A stretch of DNA of 64,000 bases. It comes from Petunia secreta. Taxonomy: Eukaryota > Streptophyta > Magnoliopsida > Solanales > Solanaceae. The notes beneath the pieces are model-generated. The model was not told where the DNA came from and did not search any database. It worked only from the letters and a program-made list of their open reading frames with translations. Location: NCBI GenBank assembly GCA_029990175.1, contig JARKIP010000011.1, positions 26,448,001 through 26,512,000 on the forward strand, given 5' to 3'. Below, piece after piece: positions 11,249 to 22,224 of this stretch (positions within the stretch are counted from its first letter, which is position 1; each line of letters begins with the position of its first letter). Made by a program: the position numbers and the translations under genes.

Positions 11249-11987
11249 TGATGCAGGGTAAAAACGGAAACGTAAAAAGATAGGAGTGAGACTCGTCTCG
11301 AACTCCCTACGAGGTATCCACAAAGAACTTGTTCCATGAAACCCTCGATTCGGGTCAAGAGTTGCCTACACTATGCAACTACACTCGAGACACAACTAAG
11401 TCTCGCAAATAGAATGATCGGGCGGGGTTGAGAGTCAACTAGGTCCACTAGAACATTCAAGTCCCAAAAGATAGGTTTCATTCAACAAAGGAGCATTGCT
11501 CTCATATTCTTCAACATTCAAAATAGACTAAGTATGAAAATAAGCTAGACTTGGGTATGTATAGTATTTCCCAAGCCTACATAATAATCAAACTACCCTT
11601 ACTCATAAGGTTCACTAAATAGGCCACGTAGGGCAAAATAGTAATAACAACATAAGTTGTAAAAATATTCAGCGTTCTAGGCGGGCGCCTGGAGCTATGC
11701 GGGGCTCCTGGAGCTAGGCGGGCAGTGAGCTGGAAGGCTTCTGGCTAGGCGGGGCGCCTGGTTTTGGCTTGTGCCATCCAGGCAGGGCACCTGGCATAGG
11801 CGGGGCGCCTGACTGTGCTGGGTGTCCCTCCTCCTCCTTAGGCGTGGGGCCTAAAGCTGAAACCATCCGGAACATCTTCCAATTGCTTCCATCTTCGAGA
11901 CCTTACCTCACCAAGCGTAAATGCACCTCTTGGACCTCCTTGGCTTGAATCCGAGTGAATGGTCTCGTGACGGATTGCCCGGCATCA
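11249..11987 (-). repeat. 3' LTR of gypsy C
   Basis: 739 bp, plus-strand ends TGATGCAGGG and GCCCGGCATCA. It pairs with 29348-30099. It holds four to five GGCGCC-centred motifs at about 11678-11820. The inner border is the polypurine tract (TCCTCCCCTTCTT on the plus strand). Confidence 0.85.
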
Positions 11988-12502
11988 TCCTCCCCTTCTT
12001 GGGAAGATTTCGTCCTCGAAATCGCAATGTCATCACCCTTGGCTCCATCATCTCCTACATCAAGAGGAATTAAGTCAGAAACATTAAAAATATTAGAGAC
12101 ATTATACTCACTTGGCAAGTCAACCACATAAGCATTGTTGTTGATCTTTGAAAGCACTTGGAAGGGACCATCTCCTCGGGGTGCTAACTTCCCTTTTCTA
12201 AGTTTTGGAAACCTTTCTTTGCGGAAGTGCACCCACACATAATCTCCCTTCTTGAGTTCCACCTTCTTTCGTCCGTTGTTCTTCTTGGAGGCCACCTTTT
12301 CATAAGCTTCCTCCAAGTTCTTCTTCGCCTTAGCATGGAGTTCAACCAAAGCCTTAGCTCGACTTTTACCTTCAAAATTAACAACCATTTCCCTTGGCAA
12401 AGTTGTTAGATCAAGGGGAATCAAGGGGTTAAAACCATAAACACACTCAAACAGAGTCATGACAATCATTTTATGCAAAGTGCGGTTGCATGCAAACTCC
12501 AT
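11903..12502 (-). pseudogene. Gypsy C integrase C-terminal half, running into the LTR
   Basis: 199 residues: MEFACNRTLHKMIVMTLFECVYGFNPL, then a basic linker, KKGDYVWVHFRKERFPK, NNAYVVDLPSEYNVSNIFNVSDL, and after the LTR border at 11987 the tail RPFTRIQAKEVQEVHL. The last 28 residues or so are therefore encoded by the LTR. This stretch is open, but it is separated from the integrase core by a frameshift near 12503-12521. Confidence 0.78.
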
Positions 12503-12520
12503 AAGAGTTAACTTGTCAAT

Positions 12521-12925
12521 CTAAGTCCCACCCTTACCTCGGGTCATAGCTCTAAGAAGAGCACCCAAAGTTCGATTCACCACCTCGGTTTGCCCATCCG
12601 GTTGAGGGTGGTGGGACGTAGAGAACAATAGCTTGGTGCCAAGGGCACCCCACAAGCTCCTCCAAATATGGCTAAGGAACTTGGTATCCCTATTACTCAC
12701 AATGGTTTGAGGCACACCATGCAACTTTAATACATTATCAATGAACAAAGAAGCAACATGTTGTGCATCATCACACTTTTTACATGGAATGAAGTGAGCC
12801 ATCTTGGAGAACCTATCCACGACAACATAAATGCTATCATGCCCCCTAGTCCGTGGTAATTCCATAAGAAAATCCATAGAAATATCCATCCACGGGCTAA
12901 TAGGCACAGGGAGAGGGGTATACAA
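12521..12925 (-). pseudogene. Gypsy C integrase catalytic core
   Basis: DISMDFLMELPRTRGHDSIYVVVDRFSKMAHF carries the first catalytic aspartate. IVSNRDTKFLSHIW carries the second. PDGQTEVVNRTLGALLRAM carries the glutamate. The DDE triad is therefore present, but the frame ends at 12521. Confidence 0.78.
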
Positions 12926-12937
12926 ACCATGGGGGTT

Positions 12938-13318
12938 CTATTTGGACTTAGCATACTTGCACTCAAGGCAAGAATTGCAAAGCCTCTCAACTTGCATCCC
13001 CATTTTAGGCCAATGGAATTGCTCCATAAGAATGGCCAAGGTTTTATCCCTACCAAGGTGACCCATGAGTCCTCTACAATGTGCTTCTTGAACAAGCAAT
13101 TCTCTCCATGAGGACTCGGGTATGCAAACTCTACCATTTTTAAAGATATAGCCATTTCCCAATTGGTACTTCTCAACTCTCTCTCCTTTCTCAAGAGCTT
13201 CATGGATGCTCTTTAGCTTAGGGTCATGAGCATACATCAACTTGATGCTCTCAAAACCCATGAGCTTGGAGGCAAGAGTGGTGGCAAGAGCAAACTTCCT
13301 AGAAAGTGCATCCTCCAC
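12938..13318 (-). pseudogene. Gypsy C RNase H/integrase junction with HHCC zinc site
   Basis: Starts at the end of RNase H (DALSRKFALATTLASKLMGF) and runs into the integrase zinc site, with EAHCRGLMGHLGRDKT giving the histidines and CNSCLECKYAKSK the cysteines. A stop separates it from the core frame that begins at 12925. Confidence 0.75.
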
Positions 13319-13429
13319 AACATTATCTTTCCCTTTTTTGTATTGAATGACATAAGGAAACGACCCAATGAACTCTACCCATTTGGCATGCCTCTTGTTT
13401 AACTTCTCTTAGCCCCTAAGATACTTGAG

Positions 13430-13615
13430 TTACTCATGATCACTCTTAATCACAAATTTCCTAGGCCAAAGATAATATTTCCAATGAGCAAGATCTCTCA
13501 CTAGGGCATACAACTCCTTGTCATACGTAGAGTAGTTCAAGGATGCACCCTTCAATTTTTCACTAAAGTAGGCTATGGGTTTTCCATCTTGCATTAAAAC
13601 ACCACCAATTCCCAC
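13430..13615 (-). pseudogene. Gypsy C RNase H
   Basis: GIGGVLMQDGKPIAYFSEKLKGA, STYDKELYALVRDLAHWKYYL and FVIKSDHE are the RNase H blocks of gypsy elements. The frame is closed at both ends by stops or shifts. Confidence 0.72.
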
Positions 13616-14169
13616 CCCCAGGCATCACATTCAACCTCAAATGCCTTTCCGAAGTCGAGCAACTGCAATAGAGGGGCGGTACTCAACCTACTTTTCAATT
13701 CTTGGAAGGTATTCTCTTGAGGCTCTCCCCACACAAAAGGTTTGTCCTTCTTCACCAATTCGGTGAGTGGAGCGGCAATGGAGCTAAAGTCTTTCGCAAA
13801 TCTTCTATAGAAACTAGCAAGACCATGAAAGCTCCTAACTTGAGTCACGGTAGTAGGAGTAGGCCAATCCCTAATGGCCTCTACTTTGGACGCACCCACT
13901 TCCACTCCTTGGGCACTCACAACAAACCCAAGAAAGACTACCCTTTCAACACCAAAGGCACATTTCTTATAATTAGCAAAGAGCTTTTTGGCTCTCAACA
14001 CTTCAAGCACTTGCCTTAAATGATTAACATGGTCGTCTAATGATTTGCTATGTATCAAAATGTCATCAAAGTAGACGACCACGAATTTGTTGATGAATGG
14101 CTTCAACACATGATTCATTAGTCTCATGAAGGTACTAGGTGCGTTGGAGAAGCCAAAGGGCATCACCAA
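13594..14169 (-). pseudogene. Gypsy C reverse transcriptase palm and thumb
   Basis: 191 residues with MVMPFGFSNAPSTFMRL, an intact active-site YFDDILIHSK, WPTPTTVTQVRSFHGLASFYRR and the start of RNase H. It goes out of frame near 13615 (DAWGWELVVF is shifted). Confidence 0.8.
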
Positions 14170-14285
14170 CTATTCATATAGACCAAACTTGGTCTTGAAT
14201 GCGGTTTTCCAATCATCCCCTGGTTTCATCTGGATTTGATGGTAACCGGACCTAAGGTCTATCTTTGAAAAGATGCTAGAACCAC

Positions 14286-14641
14286 TTAGCTCATCAGATC
14301 CAAATAAGGTATGGGATGTCGATACTTTACCGTGATCTTATTGACCGCTCGGCAATACACACACATCCTCCATGTGTCATCATTCTTTGGGACAAGCATG
14401 ACGGGCACGACACACGGGCTCAAGCTCTCACGAACCAAGCCCTTGGTAAGCAATTCATCCACTTGCCTTTGCAACTCCCTTGTATCCTCGGGATTGCTTC
14501 TATAGGCCGGCTTGTTTGGGATTTGGGCTCCCGGGACAAAGTCAATTTGATGTTCCATACCCCTCAATAGAGGTAAACTATTTGGCATCTCATCCAGGAA
14601 CATGTCCCCAAGAACCTTCAAAACACTTTCAAGAGCACTAG
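14286..14641 (-). pseudogene. Gypsy C reverse transcriptase N-terminus, cut by gypsy D
   Basis: LLRGMEHQIDFVPGAQIPNKPAYRSNPEDTRELQRQVDELLTKGLVRESLSPC and the block around DTWRMCVYCRAVNKITVKYRHPIP. Upstream of 14641 the frame continues into the LTR of D and codes only for LTR-derived residues, so the true segment ends at the insertion point. The remaining upstream coding is at 26078-26735. Confidence 0.75.
14637..14641. repeat. Target site duplication of gypsy D, left copy
   Basis: ACTAG before the TGGTGCAAG end of D; the other copy is at 26073-26077. Confidence 0.92.
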
Positions 14642-15036
14642 TGGTGCAAGCAAACCCGAGGGAATAGCTAAACACGATACGTGGAAGAAAACAACAAGAA
14701 AATAAAAGATAGAAGCAAGACAAATCTTGCTTCGATTCAAAAGAACAGTAAGGAACCTGTCTCAAAGCTCGATTGAATGAAATCAAGACGCACCTATACT
14801 ATGCAACAATCCTCAAGAAAGACCCGCTTCTTGCAAATTGAATGACCGAGAAGAAATTGTTCAAACGAATAACACCAGTTGACACAAGTTCTTTAAAAGC
14901 CCACGTCGGGGTCCAGCTCCATCGAAGACTCACAATAGCACTTGCTATGTTTTTCATACAACTTAATAATAATAATGTCTACAATGAAATGGAAATGGAC
15001 TATTTATAGACTATGCTAAGGATAAAGTGGTAAATA

Positions 15037-15044
15037 GTCACAAG
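15037..15044. repeat. Target site duplication of hAT E, left copy
   Basis: GTCACAAG, repeated at 18983-18990. The intact LTR (about 25747) has a single copy followed by TGACTAAT. Confidence 0.95.
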
Positions 15045-15200
15045 TAGGGGTGTTCACGGTTCGGTTTGGTTGTTTTTCGATCAAAACCATAACCAAACCA
15101 ATATATTCGGTTTTTAAATTATTAAAACCAAACCAAACCAACTAAAATTAAAACCATCGGTTTGGTTATTTTCGGTTTAGTTTCGGTTCGGTTCGGTCTA

Positions 15201-16175
15201 TCGGTTTTTTACGAATAAAAATAGCAGTTGTGTAAGTTATTAGCTCCTATAATTGAACAGAAGCCAAAATACAATTCAAGAGGGCTAACAACATGTTTAA
15301 TAAAATGAATGGAGTGATTTAAAACATAATAAAGAAAAAGGGAAGATTCACCAAGAACACTGGTCACCAAGAACACTGACCTGAAGTCTTTTGACAGAGC
15401 CAAGAACACTGATTCACCAATGCATTACCATAACACCTACTCCCTACAAATCAATTATGTACATTTGATTTAATACAAAAATAATTACTCCATCTTTCAG
15501 ATCATATCAACAAATGTAAATGGCCAGTAGACAATAGGCTACAACATACTGTATCATTTTCGATCATCTAGAGATCTCATGGCAGGCTGTCCACATTACT
15601 TTCATCTTCCATATTATTGACCAAGCATATAATAAAGAAACCTATCAAAGTAAATATTTCTTTAGAGATACTTTAGAGATGATCACAATACTCACCTTAG
15701 TGTTCAGGAAAGAAATGGAACTTTTCTTTCAAAAAGTCAATGTAAAAATTTAAAATAAGAAGGCTTGAATAGCAGCCATCATAATCAGCCTATGGAACAC
15801 CAACTTGTCTTCTCTGAAAAGCTGCTACAACTGAAAGAAATTTAAGAAAAGAAGATAACAATATTCCATAAATGAAAGAAAAGTCATACACATTCTTAAA
15901 ATGCTTAGGCTAATAAAATGAAACAACATAGACTCCATTTAGTAACTAAGGTACAAACAACTTTGTCCATGAAAAGTAAAAATTACAACATTTAAATTAA
16001 ACAGCCTGTGAATCCAAAATATGAGCACGGCTACTGTCTAGTGTCGACTTCCATTTTCTTTCTCAAGTTCCAAACTAATCAATGCTCAAAGCGGTGCCTG
16101 GATATTCTAGAAAAAGAAAAGAAAACTCAAATTAGGCATTAAAAGTTCAAAAAATAAAAGAATTAATAAACTTAA
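15201..16175 (-). other. 3' untranslated part of hAT E
   Basis: AT-rich, no supported frame. It contains a short duplication of CACCAAGAACACTG (about 15350-15415). Confidence 0.5.
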
Positions 16176-18310
16176 TTATGTAAAATTACCCTTTTCAACT
16201 ATCTCAAGTTTTTGAATTTCTTCTAAGAGATCTTCCAGCTGGTATTCATTAGATGTTGATCGTAACCATTGTTGACTACAAACAAGAGCTTCAGCTGTCT
16301 TTGTCGATAAAGAGGTTCGATAAGAATCAAGAATCCGGCCACCTGTACTAAAAGCTGATTCTGATGCAACGGTAGAAATAGGAATAGCAAGCACATCTCT
16401 TGCAATCTTAGAAACAATTGGATATGTCTCAGAAGAAGCTTTCCACCAAGCCAATATATTCAAATCCTTGTTCTTCTCTACAGGATCCATCAAATATTTA
16501 TCAAGATCAGACTTATTATCAACATTAACCTCATCTTCAAGATGTTTCTCCCATTGCGATTGCCACGCCTCACTAGTATCACTTTGGCTCATCATACTTG
16601 TTTGATTTTCACTATTTTCATCAGAAGTCCCAGAAAGAGAATTCTTATAGTGAGAGTACAAGCGAGTTAAAGTGTTCATCACTTAGTAGACCTAGCATTT
16701 CCCTTCAAAGATTTATATGTAGAGTTAAAAAGGAACTCAACATACTTCATTTTATACCGAGGATCCAATACAACAGCAACAAAGAGCAACATATTCATCT
16801 CCTCAAAATCACTCCAATATTTATCAAACTTTACTTTCATCTTCTTAGCCATTTCAGCCAAAAGCTCAATTTCACAATTACTATGTTTGACAATAAAGCT
16901 TTGAAGATTAAAAATCTCATGGAAGAAACAATTGGCAGTAACATGTTTAGTTGCTGAAAATTTCAAAGTGATACTGTAAAAAATTTCAAGAAACTTAATA
17001 AAGACCTGGACATTCTTCCAATCTTCTGAAGAGGGATGCTTTGTCGTTCCTTTCAAGTCTAGACAATACCTGAAGTACTTGTGGTCATCATCATACATCC
17101 TTGAAAAGGCTTTTTCAAATTTTAAAGCTGTATCCAACATCAAATATGTTGAGTTCCACCTCGTCTCAACATCCAAACTCAAAAGACCATTAGTGTCTAG
17201 TTTAACCTTCTCAACATAAGACTTAAAGGAATCACTTCTTCCTGGAGAAGACTTAACATATTTCACAGCAAGTCTTACTCGAGAAATAGAGTCACTTTGT
17301 GCACTCAATCCTTCTTTTACAATTAAATTTAGAATGTGAGCATTACACCTAACATGTAAAAAATCATTTTCCAGGATGACGCCTTTCCAATCATTAATCC
17401 TCGCCTTCAAGTGCTTGATTGAAGCATCATTAGATGATGCATTATCTAGCGTCACTGTAAAAATATTCTCAATGCCCCAATCTAACAAACAAGCCTCAAT
17501 CCCCTTAGCTACTGTCTCACCTTTATGATCTGGAGTTTGAAAAAAATTAAGAATCTTTTTTTGCAAATTCCATTGATCATCAATCCAATGAGCTGTAATG
17601 ACCATATAGGTTAAATTTTGGAGTGATGTCCATGTATCACTAGTAAGACATATACGTTGATCTTTGATAAGCTTTTTAAGCTTTTCTTTCTCCTGATGAT
17701 AAATCTGTAGACATTGTCTAGCAATAGTAATGCGAGAAGGCAACACATAATTTGGTAAAATAACAGACATCAACTTTTTAAAGCCTTTCCCCTCAACAAC
17801 TCTAAAAGGTTGTTCGTCAATAATAACAAACTCGGCGATTGCCCTCCTAACCTCAGTGACATTATAAACAACTCTTTCCAATGCTCCTTGTTCCCCTCCA
17901 TTAATAGGTTTAAGGTTCAATCCTGGTTGCTTTCTATCAATAAATTTGAAAGGAGATTTACTACAAGTCTTATTTAAATGTGTCCATAGGTTAGAAGTCC
18001 CATTAACAGTACGGCAAGACAAATCCTTAGCACAATATTTGCATTTTGCCCTTTCTTCACCCTTATTAACACCTTTTTTAATAATGGATTTTGTAAAATG
18101 GTGCCAAATTTGAGATGTTTCTCTACCACTCTTTCCATGGGAAGGGTCTTGAGCACAAGAAGTAGTTCTTTTTTGTTTTTTAGGAGCACAAGAAGTAGAA
18201 GGATTAGTAGAGCGATTAGATCTGGAAGTGTTACCAACTGATTGAGGAATCGATGGTGCTACTATATCCTCTTCAGTCATCTCCATATCTTCAATTTCTG
18301 TCGTTTCCAT
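16176..18310 (-). pseudogene. hAT E transposase (BED finger, RNase H-like, C-terminal dimerisation), one frameshift
   Basis: Two overlapping frames. The first (18310-16679, 543 residues) has a BED zinc finger (C90, C93, H111, C116), the RNase H-like core with LTSDTWTS (D225) and VTLDNASSND (D289), and the block LDPRYKMKYVEF. The second (16682-16176) carries the hAT C-terminal dimerisation domain, with LAWWKASSETYPIVSKIARDVLAI and ASESAFSTGGR, whose glutamate is the usual third catalytic residue. A stop in the first frame at 16679-16681 and the continuation one frame over indicate a single small indel. The start METTEIEDMEMTEED has no in-frame rival. The family is the RICESLEEPER/DAYSLEEPER-like plant hAT group. 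One event separates it from an intact gene, so a sequencing error should also be considered. Confidence 0.88.
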
Positions 18311-18982
18311 CTAAAAGAAGAAAATAAAAAATTAGAAGAATACAATATAATTAGAGATTTCAGTTTAATTCCAAACACATGAATAAAAATCAAATCTACC
18401 TATGATAGGGTGATGGATGGTTCCGCGAGATGATGAAGACTAAATGAAATTTTTGTATATGAAACCGTAGATGTTGAAGACTAGATGAAATCTTGAAAAT
18501 GAGCTATGAACTTGTGTAGTGTGTGTGTGGGGTGTTTGACCTAACTCTAATTCTTGTCTGATTGTCTCTTGCTGAAAACTTAGTTAATGGATATATTGGA
18601 TCACCTTATTTGCTAATGGGTCAATAACATTACTAAATTTTTGTATTGTTGGGTGATTGTTGGATTCAGAAGCCCAACTAGTTAATTGCATTTCTACTCC
18701 AACTTTATAAGTCTTGATTAAATGATATAGGAAATTTAAAACTTAAACTATATATAAAATAAAATATTAATTTATTATTTTAAAAAATATATATATTATG
18801 TATTGGTTCGGTTCGGTTATTTCTTCGGTTATTTTTACTAAAACCATAACCAAACCAAGTATTATCGGTTTTTAAAAATTAAGAACCAAACCAAACCATA
18901 ACCAATAAAGTTCGGTTATTTTAAGCGGTTTGGTTTGGATTTCGGTTTGGGTCGGTTTTTAACCAAACCATAAACACCCCTA
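18311..18982 (-). other. 5' untranslated and terminal region of hAT E
   Basis: Promoter side of the transposase. AT-rich, then CGGTTCGG/GGTTTGG motif clusters to the terminal inverted repeat at 18968-18982. Confidence 0.6.
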
Positions 18983-18990
18983 GTCACAAG
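18983..18990. repeat. Target site duplication of hAT E, right copy
   Basis: GTCACAAG directly after the terminal CCCCTA of the transposon. Confidence 0.95.
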
Positions 18991-19080
18991 TGACTAATAA
19001 AAACAAGCCACGCAAGTGTGTGTTCGGCAGCCTCGACTTCGGTGCGTGGTTGCTTGCTCGAACTCATTGTTCTCGGGCGC

Positions 19081-19878
19081 TTACTTGTCTTCGAACACAA
19101 TTTGTTGGTGTTCGGTCACTTTATCCTCGGGCTCAAATTTGAAGATGACGCCCTCGGTTCTCGAGCCTGGCCACTCAGCTTCGGAGCAGATGCTTTCCTT
19201 CGACCAGACTAAGTGAATGTGAACATCGTGCAGCAGCTTGACTTGGCTTCGAGTCATTGGTCTCCTCGGTGGATCGAACACTTGATCAGCACGTGTTCGG
19301 GCTGCATCATCCTCCCCTTCTTGAGAAGATTTTATCCTCGAAATCGAGCCCTCCTCGTCCTCCGAAGTTTGACCTACAACACAAGGAACTAAGTCAGCAA
19401 CATTAAAGGTGTTGGACATGTTATACTCACCAGGGAGGTCGATCACGTAAGCATTATTGTTGATCTTGGTCAACACTTGAAATGGACCATCCCCTTGAGG
19501 AGCCAACTTTCCTTTCCTTTGGTTCAGGAAGCGTTCCTTTCGGAAGTGAACCCAAACCCAATCCCCCTTCCTTAATTCCAGCTTTTTACGCCCCTTGTTT
19601 TTCTTCAAGGCAACATTTGCATAAGCTTCCTCGAGGTTCTTCTTCACCTTTGCATGCAACTCGATCAAGGCAGTGGCTCGACGAGTACCTTCAAAATCAA
19701 GAATAGAATCTCGAGGCAATGGGGTTAAATCAAGTGGAATCAAAGGATTAAAACCATACACACATTCGAATGGGGTCATATTGATCATTCGATGCACCGT
19801 TCGATTATATGCAAACTCCATCATGGGCAAACGATCAGCCCAGTTTCCAACCTTGCCTTTAGTCATTGCTCGAAGCAA
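19081..19878 (-). pseudogene. Gypsy D integrase C-terminal half, extending 229 bases into the LTR
   Basis: 265 open residues: MMEFAYNRTVHRMINMTPFECVYGFNPL, basic linker, KGDWVWVHFRKERFLNQRKGKLAP, NNAYVIDLPGEYNMSNTFNVADLVP, then an acidic stretch. Beyond the LTR border (19309) it reads DPPRRPMTRSQVKLLHDVHIHL and continues to FKFEPEDKVTEHQQ. The tail is encoded by the LTR, and the other LTR copy encodes the same tail (26070 down to 25844). A frameshift at about 19879-19898 separates it from the core. Confidence 0.82.
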
Positions 19879-19897
19879 GATCCCAAGGTTCGGTTAA

Positions 19898-20212
19898 CTA
19901 CCTCGGTTTGTCCATCAGTCTGAGGATGGTGAGACGTCGAGAATAGTAATTGGTGCCGAGGGCACCCCACAAGCACTTCCAAAAATGACTCAAGAATTTT
20001 GAGTCTCGATCACTCACAATAGTACGAGGCACACCATGCAATTTCAACACATTAGAAACAAACAAGGTAGCTACATGTTGTGCATCATCACACTTTTTGC
20101 AAGGAATAAAGCGAGCCATTTTTGAAAAACGGTCAACTACAACAAAGATGCTATCATGTCCTCCCCCGACCTCGGTAACCCCAACACAAAGTCCATGGAT
20201 ATATCCACCCAA
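19898..20212 (-). pseudogene. Gypsy D integrase core
   Basis: HDSIFVVVDRFSKMARFIPCKK and IVSDRDSKFLSHFWKCLWGALG are the first and second parts of the DDE core. After LGT the frame slips (NYYSRRLT), and the glutamate block is read in another frame near 19880-19910. Confidence 0.75.
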
Positions 20213-20721
20213 GGTCGATCAGGCACAGGCAACGGGGTATACAAACCATGAGGGTTGGTCTTCGATTTAGCTTTCTTGCAAACGAGACAAGCGTTGCAAA
20301 GCTTTTCCACATCTCGTCGCATTTTGGGCCAATGGAACTGCTCGGTCAAGATACCAAGAGTTTTTTCGACACCGAAGTGTCCCATCAGACCTCCGGAGTG
20401 AGCTTCTCGAACTAAGAGCTCTCTCCACGATGACACTGGCACATAAACCCTCCCATTCTTGAAGACGTAGCCATCGTGCCACTGATATTTCTCAACCCTT
20501 CGGCCACTCAAGATTGCGTCTCGAACGCACTTCAACTTCGGATCGTCTTCGTACATCGACTTGATGCTTTCGAATCCCATGAGCCTAGAGGCGAGAGTGG
20601 TCGCTAAGGCAAATTTACTTGATAGCGCATCGGCCACGACATTGTCTTTTCCTTTCTTGTAATGAATTACATAGGGAAAGCTTTCAATGAATTCAACCCA
20701 CTTGGCATGCCTTCGGTTCAA
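20137..20721 (-). pseudogene. Gypsy D RNase H end, HHCC site and start of integrase core
   Basis: Begins NRRHAKWVEFIESFPYVIHYKKGKDNVVADALS, then the zinc site (EAHSGGLMGHFGVEKT; CNACLVCKKAKSK) and PHGLYTPLPVPDRPWVDISMDFVLGLP with the first catalytic aspartate. Upstream, a CGA-to-TGA type stop (near 20735) closes the frame. At the end a frameshift near 20160 separates it from the core piece. Confidence 0.78.
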
Positions 20722-20796
20722 TTTCTCCTGTCCTCAGAGATGCTTCAAGGACTCGTGATCACTTTTAATCACAAACTCTCGAGGCCACAAATAATT

Positions 20797-21489
20797 TTAC
20801 CAATGGGCGAGTGCTCGAACGAGGGCATACAACTCCTTGTCATACGTTGAGTAGTTCAAGATTGCACCCTTAAGCTTTTCGCTAAAGTAAGCGATCGGCT
20901 TCGATTCTTGCATCCACACTCCTCCAATCCCAACCCCAGATGCATCACACTCGACTTCGAATGCTTTGCCGAAGTCAGGGAGTTGCAACAACGGGGCAGA
21001 GCAAAGCCTCCGCTTCAACTCTTGGAAAGCCCTTTCTTGGGACTCTCCCCACACAAATGGATGGTCTTTCTTAATCAGCTCGGTTAAAGGAGCTGCCACG
21101 GTGCTAAAGTCATGAACAAACCTTCGGTAAAAGCTAGCTAAGCCATGGAAGCTACGAACTTGTGATACCGAGGTTGGAGTTGGCCAATTTTTGTTGGCTT
21201 CGACTTTTGACTCGTCGACTTCAACACCATTAGCACTGACAACGAATCCTAGAAAGACCACACGTTCAACACAAAAGGCACATTTCTTGAAGTTAGCATA
21301 TAACTTCTCTTCTCTAAGTTTATCAAGCACTAGCCTTAGGTGTTCAACATGTTTATCCACAGTTTTACTATAAACAAGTATGTCATCGAAGTAAACAACA
21401 ACAAACTTATTTATGAACGGCTTGAGCACATGGTTCATCAGTCGCATGAATGTGCTCGGTGCATTGGATAAGCCAAAAGGCATCACCAA
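20797..21489 (-). pseudogene. Gypsy D reverse transcriptase palm/thumb and RNase H
   Basis: 230 residues with MVMPFGLSNAPSTFMRLMN, intact YFDDILVYSK, FHGLASFYRRFVHDF, CDASGVGIGGVWMQESKPIAYFSE and STYDKELYALVRALAHW. It ends in a TAA where the related copies have a CAA/CAG-type codon after HW. Confidence 0.82.
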
Positions 21490-21630
21490 CCATTCATAGA
21501 GACCGAACTAGGTCTTGAATGCGGTTTTCCACTCGTCTCCGGGTTTCATTCGGATTTGGTGGTAACCGGACCTGAGGTCTATCTTCGTAAAGCAGGAAGA
21601 ACCACTTAACTCATCTAGCATGTCATCTAA

Positions 21631-22224
21631 TCAAGGGATAGGATGACGATACTTTACCGTTATTTTGTTGACTGCTCGGCAATCAACACACATTCGCCAT
21701 GTTCCATCTTTCTTTGGGACAAGTATAACAGGAACGGCGCAGGGACTCAAGCTCTCTCGAACAAGGCCTTTGTTCAGCAATTCATCAACCTGCCTTTGGA
21801 GCTCTTTGGTGTCTTCGGGATTACACCGGTATGCAGGTTTGTTGGGGATTTGAGACCCCGGTACGAAGTCAATTTGGTGCTCGATTCCTCTCAATAGAGG
21901 TAATCCACCTGGCATTTCTTCAGGAAACATGTCTCCGAAGTCCTGCAAAACACTTTGTACAGCACTAGGCAAAGGGTTATCATTAGAAAAATCATCATTA
22001 GAGTTTAGAAGAATACCCTTGTGCCCGAGGCAGATCATCATCTGATCGTTGTCGTTGCCTCGTAGAAACTCACCTGGTTGCATGATTGCACAGATTCCTT
22101 TCACTTCGGGCAGCGAGTTTGTGTCTTCGGCCCCCAATTTTTCTCCTATCGGAAGCTTAGCTTTGGCCGCTTCTTTCAATTCTTTCATTCGTTTATAGTC
22201 CTCGGTGACTTGTTTTGGAGACAA
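21631..22224 (-). pseudogene. Gypsy D linker and reverse transcriptase N-terminal part
   Basis: SPKQVTEDYKRMKELKEAAKAK, ICAIMQPGEFLRGNDNDQMM, DMFPEEMPGGLPLLRGIEHQIDF, LVRESLSPCAVPVILVPKKDGTW and DCRAVNKITVKYRHPIP. It ends at TGA where B has CGA (RLDDM). A second stop (TAG) lies about 110 bases further on, before the palm frame. Confidence 0.8.

Larger units (their letters stand above)
15045..18982 (-). mobile_element. hAT transposon E with near-complete transposase
   Basis: Ends TAGGGGTGTTCACGG and (reverse complement) TAGGGGTGTTTATGG, with an 8-bp target duplication GTCACAAG: all hAT hallmarks. The subterminal zones (15055-15200 and 18800-18970) are packed with CGGTTTGGTT-like motifs in both orientations, the likely transposase binding sites. 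The transposase lies on the minus strand with one frameshift. It is 3938 bp long. Confidence 0.93.
14642..19309 (-). repeat. 3' LTR of gypsy D, split by hAT E
   Basis: Two segments, 14642-15044 and 18983-19309, flank the hAT element. The first 8 bases of the second segment are its target duplication. The pieces add up to exactly the length of the intact LTR at 25351-26072. The polypurine tract adjoins at 19310. Confidence 0.92.

Noticed and set aside
11678..11820. CRISPR-like spaced repeats
   Set aside because: Units are diverged, irregularly spaced and inside an LTR of a plant retrotransposon.
14642..14786. N-terminal extension of the reverse transcriptase frame at 14286-14786
   Set aside because: These residues are read from the LTR of gypsy D across an insertion border and are not part of the gypsy C protein.
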